Shown: positions 21,604-34,245 of the stretch, piece after piece
Position numbering within the stretch: the first letter of the stretch is position 1
Layout: each line of letters opens with the position of its first letter
Source of the DNA: Rhexocercosporidium sp. MPI-PUGE-AT-0058
Taxonomy: Eukaryota; Ascomycota; Leotiomycetes; Helotiales
Length of the DNA stretch: 64,000 nt
Assembly (NCBI GenBank): GCA_020746875.1
Contig: JAGTJL010000001.1
Coordinates: 4,464,001 to 4,528,000, forward strand
Reading direction: 5' to 3'
Made by a program: the position numbers and the translations under genes
Notes under the pieces: model-generated
What the model saw: the letters and a program-made list of their open reading frames with translations, nothing else
Told to the model about the DNA's origin: nothing
Databases searched by the model: none

Positions 21604-23097
21604 ATGGATACCCCACCAGCTATCCTACTACCGCCACCCCCAACAGCCATGTCTCCCTCAGTACCAATAAACATGCCTCCAGCAACGACTTCAAATGCGC
21701 CTTTACCTATTGGAGCTATTTCTGTCTCATCGTCACTGGCTGACGAAGTGATGAGAGATTTGAATTTGGTGGAGGCCCTTCCTCCGTTCGGGGAAGGGTC
21801 TAATGAGAATATGAATAACTCGACTGTAGAGAGCCATGACAATGCATCCCAGGGAGGTCATGTGCAATCTGAACCAGTTGTTCTCTCTAGAAAATTCGTT
21901 ACGGGTCAAGGCTTCCAACAGACCTTCGGAGAAGGCGCCATAGAAATCATGAAAAGTTTGGAAGATGTTCCGGCCGCTGCGAGTGGTTCGCATGAAAACG
22001 AAATGATGTCAGGTCCCAGCATGACAGCTCCTGTCCAGTCTGAGAACAATGGCAATGGCCAAATAAGTGGCTCAATGGATTGGATGTTTGAACCAGCCAC
22101 CACCGATTCCATTGTTCCCAGCATCAACTCCACCAATGATGAAGACTATGGAGAGACGCCTCATGATGGGTGTGGAAGATATTCAACACAGGCACTCCAT
22201 GCAGAGCCAGCGTCGACAGAAGCTGCGGAACACCAAACTGTGAGAGAAGGAGCACTGCCATCGAAGCTAGTGAACTCGGACGGTTTCATTGGTGGAGTTG
22301 AGGCTTCAACAGATTATCCAAACACATCAAGTGGGTTACCTTCTATTGGGAAGCCTTTTGGAGTTAATTCCTAGTATAACACGTGCAAACACTGTGAGAA
22401 GAGAAGTTCGAAATGCTGATGTGTCTGCACAGGGAGCTTGATGAATGAAGAGAATCGTGACAACGGCTCTTGCGAGCCATGCCGCAATGTAAAAGCTAAA
22501 TGCGAAGGCTTACCAGGTCACTTTTCCAATCACCCATGCGTAAGATGCACTAAACTAAACATTAAAATATTCTGCATCCGGTATCAACGTCAGAAAGCAC
22601 TGGTAGAGGCTCGACTGTCATGTCAATTCTGCATAACCCATCATCTGCAATGTACTGGGGAGCAGCCGTGCTCAAATTGTAAGGAAATTAATTTCTCTTG
22701 CCGTTACACGATGCACCAGAATTCAAACCGTACAACCAGCTTACTCCAGGCGGATTCGCAAAGCTCCTCGGCCGTCAATTCGTCGTCCACTGGAGCTAAT
22801 TCACGAAAATTGGATGAACTCGTCTCTCTTAGAACAACAAACGATTTGAATTATGGAACCTCGCAACATGGGACTCTTATCCAGTCGCATCAGGGCGAGT
22901 CTGAACCCAGCACACCCGGCCTGACTTCAAACGATGTGAATTCGGTGCCCTCGACGAGCGTTACGACTCCAGCGAGCGCGAACGCCACAGCAATTCCAAA
23001 CCCCACGGACGTGTCTGAGTCTACTGAGGAAGAGATTCTGGATAATCAGCGAGATTGGTCAGAAGTGGACAAGTGGACTCAGGACGATTATAATTAG
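21604..23097 (+). CDS. Protein with two tandem zinc clusters, putative regulator
   Basis: The preferred model, join(21604..22330, 22433..23097), encodes 463 residues through a 102-nt intron with GTGGGT donor, CACAG acceptor and a CTGAT branch-like site; phases agree. The first 240 residues are disordered (Pro/Ser/Asn/Glu-rich, MDTPPAILLPPPPTAM). The second exon holds two six-cysteine clusters back to back. The first reads C-EP-C-RNVKAK-C-(11)-C-VR-C-(8)-C. The second reads C-QF-C-ITHHLQ-C-TGEQP-C-SN-C-KEINFS-C, with textbook Zn2Cys6 spacing but without the usual basic residues. A disordered tail ends in an acidic DWSEVDKWTQDDYN. Normal GAL4-type factors have one cluster and a large fungal_trans domain; this has two clusters and none. 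If the intron is not spliced, two separate genes (ending 22374, starting 22441) result. Function is not known. Confidence 0.6.
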
Positions 23098-23622
23098 TCG
23101 CGGGGTGTGTAGTGAACTTTGCTAGGGGCTTAGTCGCACTGGATGGGCCCTTTGTTTTGGTTCGGCTCGCTTAAAGAGAGGATGAGCGCTGAAATGTTGG
23201 TTTGTGTTAGAACGTCGCCTACGAAATGAGATGAATCACAGTCTGCGCTAGAAGTGTGGACTTGGTAGCCATGCTCAGAAGCAACTGAAGCGTCAGCGAT
23301 ACAACATAGACATACGGTTTTGTACTTTCAGCCAGAGTTTATGAATACAGCCAGTGAATCACTATTGTCACCTCCTTCACACCCATCGCCAGGAAGTCAA
23401 AGTCTCATATTCTCATGACACGATATATCATTCCCCACTACCAAAAATTTTCGCTTTTATTTTTCTCGCTTACGTTCATTCATCTCCCCTCCACCTACAA
23501 GCTACTTGACTAGCTGCAGTTAGGGACTCGACAGAAAAATCTACAAGATATCCTCCCTTCGTCTCATTCACCCTTCCACCTATCAGGTTTGAAAAACAAA
23601 GCAACGTTCTCTTCAAACCCCT
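23098..23622. other. Convergent 3' ends
   Basis: Tail-to-tail interval between the tandem zinc-cluster gene and abp1. No gene seen. Confidence 0.5.
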
Positions 23623-26316
23623 TTACTCATCTAGCTGTACGTAGTTGGCGGGGAAGAGACCTGACTTGCCGCGGAAATGGCCGAACCACCAATCCTCGTC
23701 TGGGAATTCCTATAGATGGTGTGTTAGTTCTGTTTACCTGCTTGCTTGCTTGTGATATAAGGGGGATGGATAGATAGGTGTTCTTACAAGACCAGTAATG
23801 GTAGCTCCTTCGTCGAAACTCAATTCGTTGTCCTCTGCGGCTTCGTAGTCGTAGATAGCAGTAGCTGTTGGACCAGCTGATCCCGATGGAGCAGCTGCTG
23901 GTTCAGGAGCCGCTGCTGGCGCTGGTGGTGGGGGAGGGGCTTGAGTTTCCTCTTCTTCGTCCTCGACTAGCTCGACGTAGTTGCTTGGAAAGAGACCGCT
24001 CTCGCCCTTGCCATTCGTGCCCATCCACCAGTCATCGTCGACCATCTCGATATTAGTGACGTACTCGCCCTCGATGAGCTCCAGCTCGTTGTCCTCGGCT
24101 TTCTCGTAGTCGTATTGGACGAGCGCGCGCTTGCCGCTGGATGCGGAGTCTTGGTTCACGGCTACTGCGGCGGCTGCGCCAAATGTGGCTGCTGCGACTG
24201 CTACGCCGGCTGTTCGAGCAGTGTCATGACCTGCTGGTTCGCGGCCGTCCTGAACATCTGTTTTCACGCCGCGTTCCATGCTGGCGGGGATGGTTGCGGG
24301 AGGACTTCGTTCGGCTGGGGCTTCCATCTCGGTTTCCTTGGAGCGAGCGACTGGCATGGCGATGCGGACTGGAGATGTCTCGCGTTCGGGTGTAGGTGGC
24401 GTAGGGCTGCGTTGGACGCGGGGTGGTGGTGGAATATCTGGACCACTGTGATCTTCTTCATCCTCGTCAAGCCGTGATCGTGTAGGTAGGCCTGGCATAG
24501 GAACACCGCCAGATGGTCGAGTTGAATTGTTGATGGGAGGTGGAGGTGGAGATTGGTCTCTGTCTCCTGTTGCTGATCTCGGAATAACGGGCGCTCCCAT
24601 TGGAGCCCCACCCTTGAACCGGTCTCGAATTGCACTGATACCCCCAGCGGGCGATGAAGGTGTCTCTTGCTCGTGCTCTTCCTCACCAGTTCTTTGATGG
24701 CCAATGCTGCCAGTCCCAGATCGCCCGGTCGGGTTGGTGGCCACTGGAGCCCAACTCTTGCCAGCATACCCACTCTTCCATTCTCCACCTCCACTTGCCT
24801 GGCTTGTAATTGGCGTAGTCATGCTTGGTGGAGGTGCATCTCCTGCACCACTGAGACCTCGTTGACGTGCCTTCTTCTCCGCCCAGATTTGCGCTGGAGT
24901 CTTTCCGCCTTCATCGGCAAAGGTTCTGCTTGCTGCGCCAACAGGTGGTGGAGTAGCATTGACAGGCGCAGACTGGAGACCGAACACCCCAGGAGTAGGA
25001 GCCTTGGTTCCAGTGAAGTTGGAAGCACTAGATCCAAACCTGTTGGCAACCTTGGGCTTGGGCATGGTTGTGAGCCGCTCTGACTGCGAGAATGCGGAAG
25101 ATCTGTCCGCGAGAGACTTAGGCTCGTCACTTGTATTGCTCGTAGCCGATGCTCCAGTATAAGCGGGCGATAGCTGTCGGGATCCGTCATCTGATGGCTT
25201 CTGTGCCCTCGCCTTGATAGCTGCAATATCCACCTTTCCGACTGGCTCGTATGCACCCTTCACTATCGTGGGTCGATCATCTCCGGTTTTCTGTGCCTGA
25301 GCACGGATAGCAGCAATGTCAACTTTCCCAATTGGTTGGTAACCCCCTCTAACAACATCTCCAGAGTCTTCAACTCGCCCGCTACTACTTCGAGAAGCGT
25401 CCAGGTTCTGCTTGGTCAATTCCGCCATACTGACCTTTGTTGGCTTGTAGGCAGGCTGAACCTTCTCAAGCTGAGATCTTGTTACGGGAGGTGCATCTGC
25501 GCCCCATCCATCACTATCCACATTGGAGTCATTGTGTCCAGGTCTCGACCTCGAGCCAGCTAATGGATTGAAGCCAGAACTTCCGCCGGATCGTGTGGGG
25601 TTAAAGACAGGCTTGGAAGCCATGGGTGGAGGGGGACCGGAGGATGGAGGAGGTGCACTGCCAGCAGAGTACTTTGCTCCAGAAGCATCTGATACTTTTT
25701 GGACAATACTCTCTGGGGTGAGGTCGCGATCGGATCGAGCGGTGATTTGGACATGGTAACCCTGAAGGAGGTCAGTAAAAATCCACTAAGACTAGATTTT
25801 GCATGGACAGACGTGAAGGATCTTGGAGACCGCAGCAAGATGGCTTGTGAAGTAGCCCTTCGTCCTCTCTGGAACACCTTCTCCACACTGCAACATGTCA
25901 GCCTTGGTTCAACAGCGCATCGACTGGCGGCACCGACCCATCCTATCAAGACATATTTCGGGAGTGTGGTATTTGGGTCCTTGACTTTCACGAATGCGAA
26001 CTGCACCCGTCCCTCAGAGAAGTCCTCAATCAAGTCAATAAGCTCCCCCTCTATACGACGATGTCAGCCAAGACGGAAGTCTGGGATTTGTCAAAAGAAT
26101 ATGCCTACCTCCTGTGCTCTGAACCTTCAGAATGCTCTCCTTTCCCCCGCTATCTTGCTGGAAGGCGTTTACTAGAGGGGCAGAAACGGAGAAGACCGCC
26201 CACTGGCCGTAGGTTGGAGAGCTTGCCTGGGGGCCGGAGGGTGCTGAGGAATTGACGACGCCTTGGTACGAGGATTTGATGGAGGGGCCGTTGGTAGAGG
26301 TATTGAGAGAAGCCAT
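23623..26316 (-). CDS. abp1: Actin-binding protein Abp1 (ADF-H + two SH3)
   Basis: The gene starts at ATG 26316 and reads through six exons to TAA at 23623-23625, about 820 residues. The N-terminal ADF/cofilin-homology domain includes YGQWAVFSVSAPLVNAFQQD, EGELIDLIEDFSEGRVQFAF, and the junction GW|CGEGVPERTKGYFTSH formed by splicing (yeast Abp1 has a matching GWCG). Next come repeated KVDIAAIRAQAQK / KVDIAAIKARAQK motifs, KTPAQIWAEKKARQRG, a long Pro/Ser/Glu-rich region, and two SH3 domains: ALVQYDYEKAEDNELELIEG with WWMGTNGKGESGLFPSNYVE, and ATAIYDYEAAEDNELSFDEG completed by the last exon (EFPDEDWWFGHFRGKSGLFP). Abp1 binds F-actin at cortical endocytic patches and activates Arp2/3. Several fungal orthologues have one SH3 domain; two in tandem is common in filamentous ascomycetes. 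Divergent from the F-box gene. Confidence 0.95.
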
Positions 26317-27159
26317 GATGGATGATGATGTTGCAAAGGAATGAAAGGGAAGGGAAGATAGTAGGTGGTCTGCGGCGACGCAGTGGTTGTAGTCCTGGTC
26401 CGAAAGTAATCGTAGGTGGGTAGGCAACCTGGAAGTACTTTGGATTGATTCGTGTTCCCGGATGGATCCCACTGGGCTGGGCTGCTAGCTGGCTGGCTGG
26501 GCTGAGATCAACCCGCGAAACGCATATGACGTTCAGCTAGGCGAGCTAGCTTGAAAGAGACTAGCCCTCTTCAGCTCTTATGTAAGGCGCTCGAGTCCTC
26601 ACATCCAATGATCTCGTCCGCCTCACTTCGCAAAATCCCATCACCACACATGCTCTGGTTTGCTCTCCTTTCGCCCTGTCTTCGCCCTCCTTCCTAGACA
26701 CGCGTGAGGACTACATAAGCCCGTCAGTACGCCCTCTCTCCTATCTTCGAAGACCTTTCTCTCTTTTCGCATCTCTTGGTCTTGGTCTCGGCCGTCTCTG
26801 TCTTCACTCCACGCGCTGCAGCAACTTTTCCACTGTCTCTGTTTGCTTCCAGTATACATTACTGCGGTTGGCGCGAAAGTGCCTGCCACTCGCTGCTATT
26901 GGTTTTTCGCGTGGACATGACATGACGCAGTGTCCTTTCTTTCTGCAGATGCTCGAGGCTGCTCTCCTTGTCTAGTTATCAAACACCCATTGCCAATTGG
27001 TCCATTGTATTCTGATCCCAGATCTGCATACAAATTGCCTCGTTTTGCCTGTTTCTTTCCATTGTGCTTTCTTCTCTTTGGGCCGAGGTGCTCAGTTCCA
27101 ACTGAACCTCCTTACAATCAACACAAAGACATCGTCCGAAGTTTTTGGGGAACCTCGAA
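26317..27159. other. Divergent promoter region abp1 / F-box gene
   Basis: Head-to-head interval of about 840 nt. It is CT-rich between 26600 and 26830, as in fungal promoters. No gene seen. Confidence 0.5.
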
Positions 27160-30100
27160 ATGGACTCATCAACCAGCGATGCTTCCCCGTATAGCTCGAG
27201 CTTGAACTCGTCATCGGCAGACTCGACTTCTGCTGACTCCCCAACGCAGGTCCTCCCAATGATGAGCGAACCACAGGAGCCAACAGAGATGGTTAGCAAT
27301 ATCGTCGACGATGAATCCGATTCCGATTCTGATATATCCATGTCTGCTGAGACAGATGACGAGGAAGATAATGGCGCCCAGAAATCTGTAATATTGGTGA
27401 ACCCAGGGTCGGAAGTTGCAACACCAAGCCAAGTGGATAAATCCAAGAAACGAAAGTTCTCTGACTCCGCGGAAGCTACGAATAACCAACCGAGGAATGG
27501 AATGATCAATGAGGTTCGGAAGCGTCTCAAGCCGAATGAGACTATACACAACTATTCGACCCCAGATGGAAAACTGCGCAAGGACAAGTCTCTATTACCA
27601 GCGGAGATATGGCATCACATCTTTACCTTCTGCCCTGCGAGAAGTTTGGGTTGCTTAATGCAAGTCAATAGAGCCTTCAATCGCTATCTTGACCCCTCCT
27701 CGTCAAGCCTCCCATTGACTCCATTGTCAATATCTGCTCTTTGGCTCTTGTCGTCAGACAACATCTGGCGTTACTCCAGACAAAACACAAATCTCCACGG
27801 CTTGCCAACTCCTCTCTTAGGAAAATCGGAACTAGAAATGTGGAAAATTGCCTGTGGCTCCTTCTGTCAATTCTGTGGGAAAGCCAGGCAAGCAAACCTA
27901 GTGGATGATCAGTGGCATCCTGGTCCGGGGGAGAGGGGAGTTTCTCCAGTCTGGCCATTTGGCATTCGTACTTGTGGCCTTTGTCTTGTAAAGCAGTCAA
28001 CAAGGGTACGTCCTATGACCTGGCTGTTGCTGAGCACAGCTAATCTGGATTAGGAAATTGATCTGCTCCTTTCGTCCTCGATTCCATCTCCCTTGATGGC
28101 AGCTCTGCCGTTCATATTCGTTACCAACGAGCTTCATGTGCTCTCCTCAGCTATTCTGCAAAATGGAACGCATCCGACTTCTCTGCAAATAACCAAATCC
28201 TTCTTCAACTTCCAAGTTGATGAGATCAAGAAGGAATTTGAGGAGGTTAAATCCATGGGGTCTGCCACAGCCGAGGAGTGGCTCAAGGGTTTAGAAGGCC
28301 GAGGAAAGGAACTAAGACTCGACGCAGCACGCTGGGAACGATGGGAAGCGAGCGGCGGAATCGCAAGAATGCTCGACTCGGTGACACAGGCCCAGAACAC
28401 CCCAAAGACTGTCTCGGCACCTACGACTATGATGCGACCAAGCAACGGCAATCTTCCTCCGCATCCGGGCAATAACTCTCTCTTTTCAACTAATCAAACT
28501 TCCCAGCTACCGCCTCCCACTCAGAACGGGTTTGGTGAGTCCATAAATGCCGATCAGCATCGACTTGAGGGAGCTTTGGATCGCCATACTAACCTACAAT
28601 ACTTAGCCATAAATCCACCTCCACGTTTCGATTCACCAGCACAAAACGGGTTTGCTCAATATGCCCCTCGTCCCCAACCTCAAGCTAAGCATGAGAGAAC
28701 GAAAGAGGAGGTAGCTGAACTGAAAGCAGCACGCAAAGCCGAAATTGAAAGACGATGCTCGTTACTCGACCCTCCCATTGCGGCCGGAGTTCTAGCTCAT
28801 ATGCCATCTTTTCAGGCTGCAATTCAGATCATCCAGCCCTTGGTTGACAGTTCCTGGGAAGTATTGAAGCCAAGACTAATCTCCCAACGGGAGGAAGCCG
28901 AGCAACGTGAGAACGATCGAATCGCTCAGACCCGAGTGGTTCAAGAGCGTTTTGACGAACGGCGCTTCCAGGATATGCAGTCCAGAGCGGATTCTAAGGA
29001 CCTCGCGGAACGAGAATGGGATGACCTGCAAGCTCCCTTGCGAGCCCGGATTGGTGGTTATGCCGATGAGATTGTCCGTGATGGCTGGAACGGTGGTGAA
29101 AAGGTAACTTACGAGACAAGTCCCCTTTTTGCTGCAGGCGTCTTGATCTATGTCCGGAAGAGATTCTATGCAGAGGTTGCCAAAGATGAAGCTGCAGTCC
29201 GCGCAACTGGGAGAGAGCCAGAACTGGATCCGCCACATGGTCCATTTACACGGAAACTCATATTGGAAAACATGAAGTGGGTATTCGACACCAAGATTAA
29301 GCCACACACAGAGCAATACCGTAAGGAACTCTTTCTTTGCAATGCCTGCGAGTATGCCAACAAGTACTACGGCTTTGAAGGTGTTATCCAACACTTTGCA
29401 GCTAAGCATACTAGTGCCCTGAGTGTTGGAAGTGTGGTTGTCCATTGGAAGTCTGAATGGCCCGAATATCCTCCTTTCAATCCGGATCCTGACAATGCTG
29501 TCAAGCAGTACTATCCCGGTGCGCCTAGCACCACTATTCCCTACTCGAGTACTGGCCCTGCTAATCAGCAAAACTTTGGATATGGTGGGTACCCTGTGCC
29601 AGTCTCTACACCTATGCCCGGGCCAAACCCACATGTCTATCAGGAGAGTCCAGGTCCTTATTATGGCCATCCTCAATTTGGTGATCAATACTCAGGCCAT
29701 CAAAACGGACCCTATGCCCCGCCACCTCAGCCATACCAAGATTCGTCTCAGGCCTTTCAGTCTCAACAGTACTCTGTCGCACCACATGCGCCCAGCATTA
29801 CCGGATACAATGATGCTCCACAAGATTATTCCCAGAATGGTTATGGGACACAGTATCAACCACCGCAAGATATGTATGGAAACCAAGGACAACAGTATCT
29901 GCCACCGGCTTCTGATATACCTGCACCGCCAGTTCCATACGACACACCGGCTCAGTATGGATCATCTTACAATCAAGCTCCGTTGTATCCTCCTAACAAC
30001 ATCTCTCAACCACCCCAGAAAACCGAGCAGTACATTGCACAGCTTCAGGAGCTTGCGCGAAACGCCCGTGACATTTGGAACTCCGTTGGCAGTATCAAAG

Positions 30101-32307
30101 AAGTCCCGGGAAGTCTCAAGGTGTATACCATCATTTATCATCTGCTGAAGCGATTTCGGGAAACTTACCAGGAGGATCCACCCCTCTCCATGATGGTGGA
30201 CGGATTGTCTACCAATAAGGATATGCGGCCAGTCCGCAATGTCAATGGTTTGCTATGCAAAGCATGCACCTTGGGTATGGCAGGATCATTGCCCGGCTCA
30301 CAAAAGAAGCACTTTTCTTTTCCTCAACTTGTGAATCACTTCCATACGATTCACGACCTGGGAATTTCCAAGAACTACGGCGCACCTCTAGACTGGACCA
30401 GAGACATGGTCGATTTGCCCGACACGGCTAAACTAATAGCAGTTGTCAATGCACCAGGAATGGATGACCAGAAGCTTGCAATATTTACGGAAGCCGTCCC
30501 AGAGATCATCCCAGCTCCCAGGCCCGCCTCCAGCGGCTTTCACACTCAAAGCCATGAACAATATGAACAATACGGTTCTCTGAATGAGTACCCAGAGCTT
30601 GCCCCGTCCGAGGACCACCACGATAAGTATTATGCCATTGTGGACAATGGGGAGCCTCTGGATGCCGGGAGTACTACTTTCGACGATGGTGAATACGATC
30701 CTAGACACCCAGGCGACCTGCTAGAAGATGCGCGACCGACGACCAAGTCAACCCAAAGGGATCGACGACCGAGGCAGCAAGGCAGCACGCGAGATATGCT
30801 AACAAGTCACCCCCACGATGACCGTTATGAACTCGATGTTCGCGAAGAGCCATTCGGGAGTCGGCCAGATCGCTCGTACACAGAGAAAACGCCCTCCTCG
30901 TCTTATCGAGCGATTCCACCTGCTGAGCATAGCAATGTCATTGTGCGCGACGAGCAGCCAATCGAATCAGATAGACGCATTCGCTACCAAGACGCCCCGG
31001 ATGTTGAATACCGAATTCGTCGCAACCCTGTTCGGGCCTACAACGATCCGGAGATCGTGTATGCTGAGGATCAATATCGAGCCGCAAATTCAAGATCTTA
31101 CCACTCGAATGGGCACGAACAACCTCCGGTTGCTGTGTATGAGACTGAAGCTAGGAGTCGCCTGCGGCCTAGCGACGATGCCATTGCTGAGCAGAGTCGA
31201 ATCTACGATGTCGTTGCACAGATATCTCACCAAGCTCAGCAGGTCCGAGAACGACAACCCACCAAAGAGGAACCCACAAGCGCCGGTTCCGAGGATGGTG
31301 AATTACAAGCTGACGGAGGTCCCACGGCGTCGGGTACCTCAGTTTTGCCATCTGACGAGGCTAGCAATGCAGCCCAGCGTTTCTTGGACAACTTTCACCC
31401 AGGTGAGATCCTGTCTGAGGCGGAGACTGCAGTCGGAAATTTTCACAAGGCGGATGAGCATGATGATAGAGCAAGAATGTATCATATACCTGCGCAGCCC
31501 CAGAGACGTATGCGGGCAGAGTACGAGGAGGACGATCGCGGGTTCGTCAGCACCCGGCGTCTCGTCAATCCTGGGGTTGACGAGATTGCTCCCAATGGTT
31601 ACATCATCCATGAGCGCGTCTCGGCGACAAGACCAGCACGAACAATCGCGTATGAAGATCGATACGTCAGCTCCGTTCCTGAACATGGAGGACAGCGAGA
31701 TAGGTCGCCTGAGTTAGTAGATCGTCGGTACAAGCTCAACAATGTTGTCTACCGCGATGAGAGACAAGAGAGTCAAGGCACGCATCGAACACCGAGCAGA
31801 TATGCTAGGTATGAGAGTGTCCGACTTGAGAATGACCGCGTACGTTCGAGGTCGCCAGTATACGTTAAAGTGGGCACAAACGCGGGACCATACCGAGAAT
31901 TGAGCCCCGGCCCCCATCCGGCTCATTCCTTGCGTCAAGAACCCGTCTATCGCTCACGCACCCCACAGCAAGGTGCCGAGGAGCGTGAGTTTGAAAGAGC
32001 ACCTCGCCAGGAGTATTATCGTGTCTACACTGACGAGCCTCGACCTCGTGAGCCTCAATATGCCGAGACTTTCGAGTATGTCCGCGTCGCAGATCCGGCG
32101 GGCAACTACATGATTCGCAGACCCGTTCGCCGAGAGCCAGAACCAGTCTATGCCGCCTACGAGGACGACTTCTACGCCCGTCAACCGGTGTATGAGAGCC
32201 GCGCACCCGCATCTCGTGCTGCAGAACCTACGTTTTATGAGGAAGAATACGATCCTCGTCATCCTGCGCCTCCACCTCCTCCAGCACGTCAGATTAGGTA
32301 TCAGTAG
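27160..32307 (+). CDS. Large F-box / zinc-finger protein, conserved in fungi
   Basis: Three exons, 27160..28005, 28054..28534 and 28607..32307, encode 1,675 residues. A Ser/acidic N-terminus leads to an F-box at about residues 146-180 (KSLLPAEIWHHIFTFCPARS, LGCLMQVNRAFNRYL). Cys pairs follow (FCQFCGKARQ, RTCGLCL), then a helical, charged middle (KEEVAELKAARKAEIERRCS). Two C2H2-like motifs come next: LCNACEYANKYYGFEGVIQH with FAAKH, and LCKACTLGM with FPQLVNHFHTIHD. A Gln/Pro/Tyr-rich linker and a long Arg/Asp/Tyr/Pro-rich disordered tail complete the protein. F-box proteins usually couple a substrate to Skp1-Cul1 ubiquitin ligase; here the substrate is unknown. The second intron (28535-28606, GTGAGT...ACTAAC...TTAG) is 72 nt, an exact multiple of three with no stop, so retention would add 24 residues without a frameshift. 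Confidence 0.85.
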
Positions 32308-33462
32308 ACGGAGGCTAGGTTGGGGGTTTTTCATTTTGAAAAGTTTTCTCTTTTCTTTGTACATTATAATGAGTGATGGAACAGCGTCCATCCTTCTTCA
32401 TCGTCTTCTTTGCCAGTTGCGCCCTGAACCCGCTTCAGCTTTCTCGCAATAGCTCGGGAGCTTTTGTTTGTACAACCATATTGTACACTGTACTTTTTCT
32501 ACAATGGCGTTCATTTTTAGGAGAATCCCACCCTTTTGTACAGATTAACTTCCTTCTTCGCGGAATGTCATTGTTGGCTTTGGGTTTGGACCATCACGGT
32601 CCATAAGGTTATGCGATGCAGCAACGCCTTCGCATTTCCATTATGAAGTCACGCTCGCATTGTACAAAAAATAATACCAAGCCACAAAGGCTTCTCATAA
32701 CTGTTCCACGTGCGTGAGCCTACATAACCTCCTGCAGCAAGACTACTGTGCTACACTATGGTCGCAAGTGCCCCAGCATCGCTACAAACCACCCCAAAAT
32801 CCTTGCCAACTTGGACATCTCGCATGGTGTTTTCTTAGTAGCTGACAGGTGCAAGAAATTCCAGACACGGTTCTTATCTCGTCTGACATTTCTCATGGCT
32901 TCCTACATTCAAGAAGGCCGTACAGTCCCTGTGGTCGAAGTGTAAATATCCTTCAGTTTCCCTAGGTAGGCGCCTTGTTTAAAGGTGCCTTCTATATTTT
33001 TGTGGATCGTACAAATGCCAGTGGGCCGAGCGGCTATCGTGGTATCAAACGGCGACTTGTACGTGCAGTCTTTACCAAAACTCGGGTTTTGACGAAGATA
33101 AGACATGTCCGCTTTTTATTATACGTAGAGAATCTGATAACAATATCGTCTGAAGCGTCTTCTGTACTGATCCTTCGATTCGAACAAAAGGTTCTTAACA
33201 CTTACGTTGCCTTATTTATCAAATATTTGTGTAACCGTTGGGTTCCCAGCCTCCTCCCAGCCACTTTTCCCCATCTTTCCGATATTGGAATTTTGTCAAT
33301 TTTGATCCCAATCTCAAGCTGTTGATGATCTATCCTTGATAGTAAATCGTCTGTCAAATCACTCTTCGTCTTACTCGCATTGGACTCTTATTAGTCTTAA
33401 TCTCAAGGGTTCTCAACTATCTCCGAAATTCCAAAGCGGTTTATATAGCAAAATCGAAAGCC
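32308..33462. other. Intergenic region
   Basis: Contains the 3' UTR of the F-box gene and promoter of the exonuclease gene. No gene is supported; a tRNA-like fragment near 33020 was rejected. Confidence 0.45.
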
Positions 33463-34245
33463 ATGTCCGCACCTACCTCAGCCACTATTTTCGTCAACGA
33501 CATGCCCTCCCTCCAAGCATTCCTAAGCATACTCACCACATTCGACCTCACAATCGCTGGCTCCAGCATCCCCTCCCTATTCATAGACCTCGAAGGCGCC
33601 CGCCTCTCCCGCCATGGCACCATCTCCCTCCTCACTCTCTTTCTCTTCCCATCCAACACCACCTATCTCATCGACATTACCACTCTCTCCCACCTCGCAT
33701 TCACAACCCCCTCCCGGACCCACCCGACCACAACACTCCAATCCATCCTCCAATCCCCCTCCATCCCAAAAGTCTTTTTCGACGTCCGCAACGACTCCGA
33801 CGCCCTCTTCTCGCACTTTCACATCACCCTAGCCGGCATAATCGATCTCCAGCTTCTAGAACTCGGTTCTCGCTCAGGAGGACTGGAGCAGAAAAAGACT
33901 GTCTGCGGCTTGGCTCGCTGTATTAAGAATGACGCGGTACTTACACCAACTGAGAAGAAGAGATGGGAGGGGGTGAAGGATAGAGGGGCGCTTCTGTTCG
34001 CGCCGGAGAAGGGAGGAAGGTATGAGGTTTTTGATGAGCGGCCGTTGAGTAGGGAGATGATAGATTATTGTGTGCAAGATGTGAGGTTCTTGCCGGGACT
34101 GTGGGATGTGTATACGAAGAGGTTGGGGGGTGATGAGAAATGGAAGCGATTGATCGAGGATGCTACTTTGGAGAGAGTGAAGGAGTCGCAGAGGAAGAAC
34201 TATCAACCGCACTCGAAATCGAAGGTGTTTGGCCCGTGGGTTTAG
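33463..34245 (+). CDS. DEDD-family 3'-5' exonuclease domain protein
   Basis: A single exon of 260 residues starts at an ATG preceded by AAAGCC. The three DEDD motifs are visible: SLFIDLEGARLSRHG (D and E of motif I, with L between), VFFDVRNDSDALFSHF (Asp of motif II), and MIDYCVQDVRFLPGLWDVY (YxxxD of motif III). GIIDLQLLELGSRSGG and KKTVCGLARCIKN sit between motifs II and III as in EXD1/RNase D-like proteins. The enzyme should degrade RNA or DNA from the 3' end with two metal ions; the substrate is unknown. There is no signal sequence. It ends SKSKVFGPWV. A single-domain protein of this type is common in filamentous ascomycetes. Confidence 0.88.
   Translation: MSAPTSATIFVNDMPSLQAFLSILTTFDLTIAGSSIPSLFIDLEGARLSRHGTISLLTLFLFPSNTTYLIDITTLSHLAFTTPSRTHPTTTLQSILQSPSIPKVFFDVRNDSDALFSHFHITLAGIIDLQLLELGSRSGGLEQKKTVCGLARCIKNDAVLTPTEKKRWEGVKDRGALLFAPEKGGRYEVFDERPLSREMIDYCVQDVRFLPGLWDVYTKRLGGDEKWKRLIEDATLERVKESQRKNYQPHSKSKVFGPWV

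Noticed and set aside
28876..29688. 270-codon minus-strand frame
   Set aside because: It lies opposite the coding strand of the F-box gene and is a mirror frame.
33015..33090. tRNA-Ser/Leu-like start (GTGGGCCGAGCGGCTATCG)
   Set aside because: The D-arm resembles type II tRNAs, but no T-arm (GGTTCGAATCC-like) or acceptor stem pairs downstream.
33336..33926. 196-codon plus-strand frame rich in His/Pro
   Set aside because: It overlaps the DEDD exonuclease gene in another frame; composition comes from its C-rich codons.
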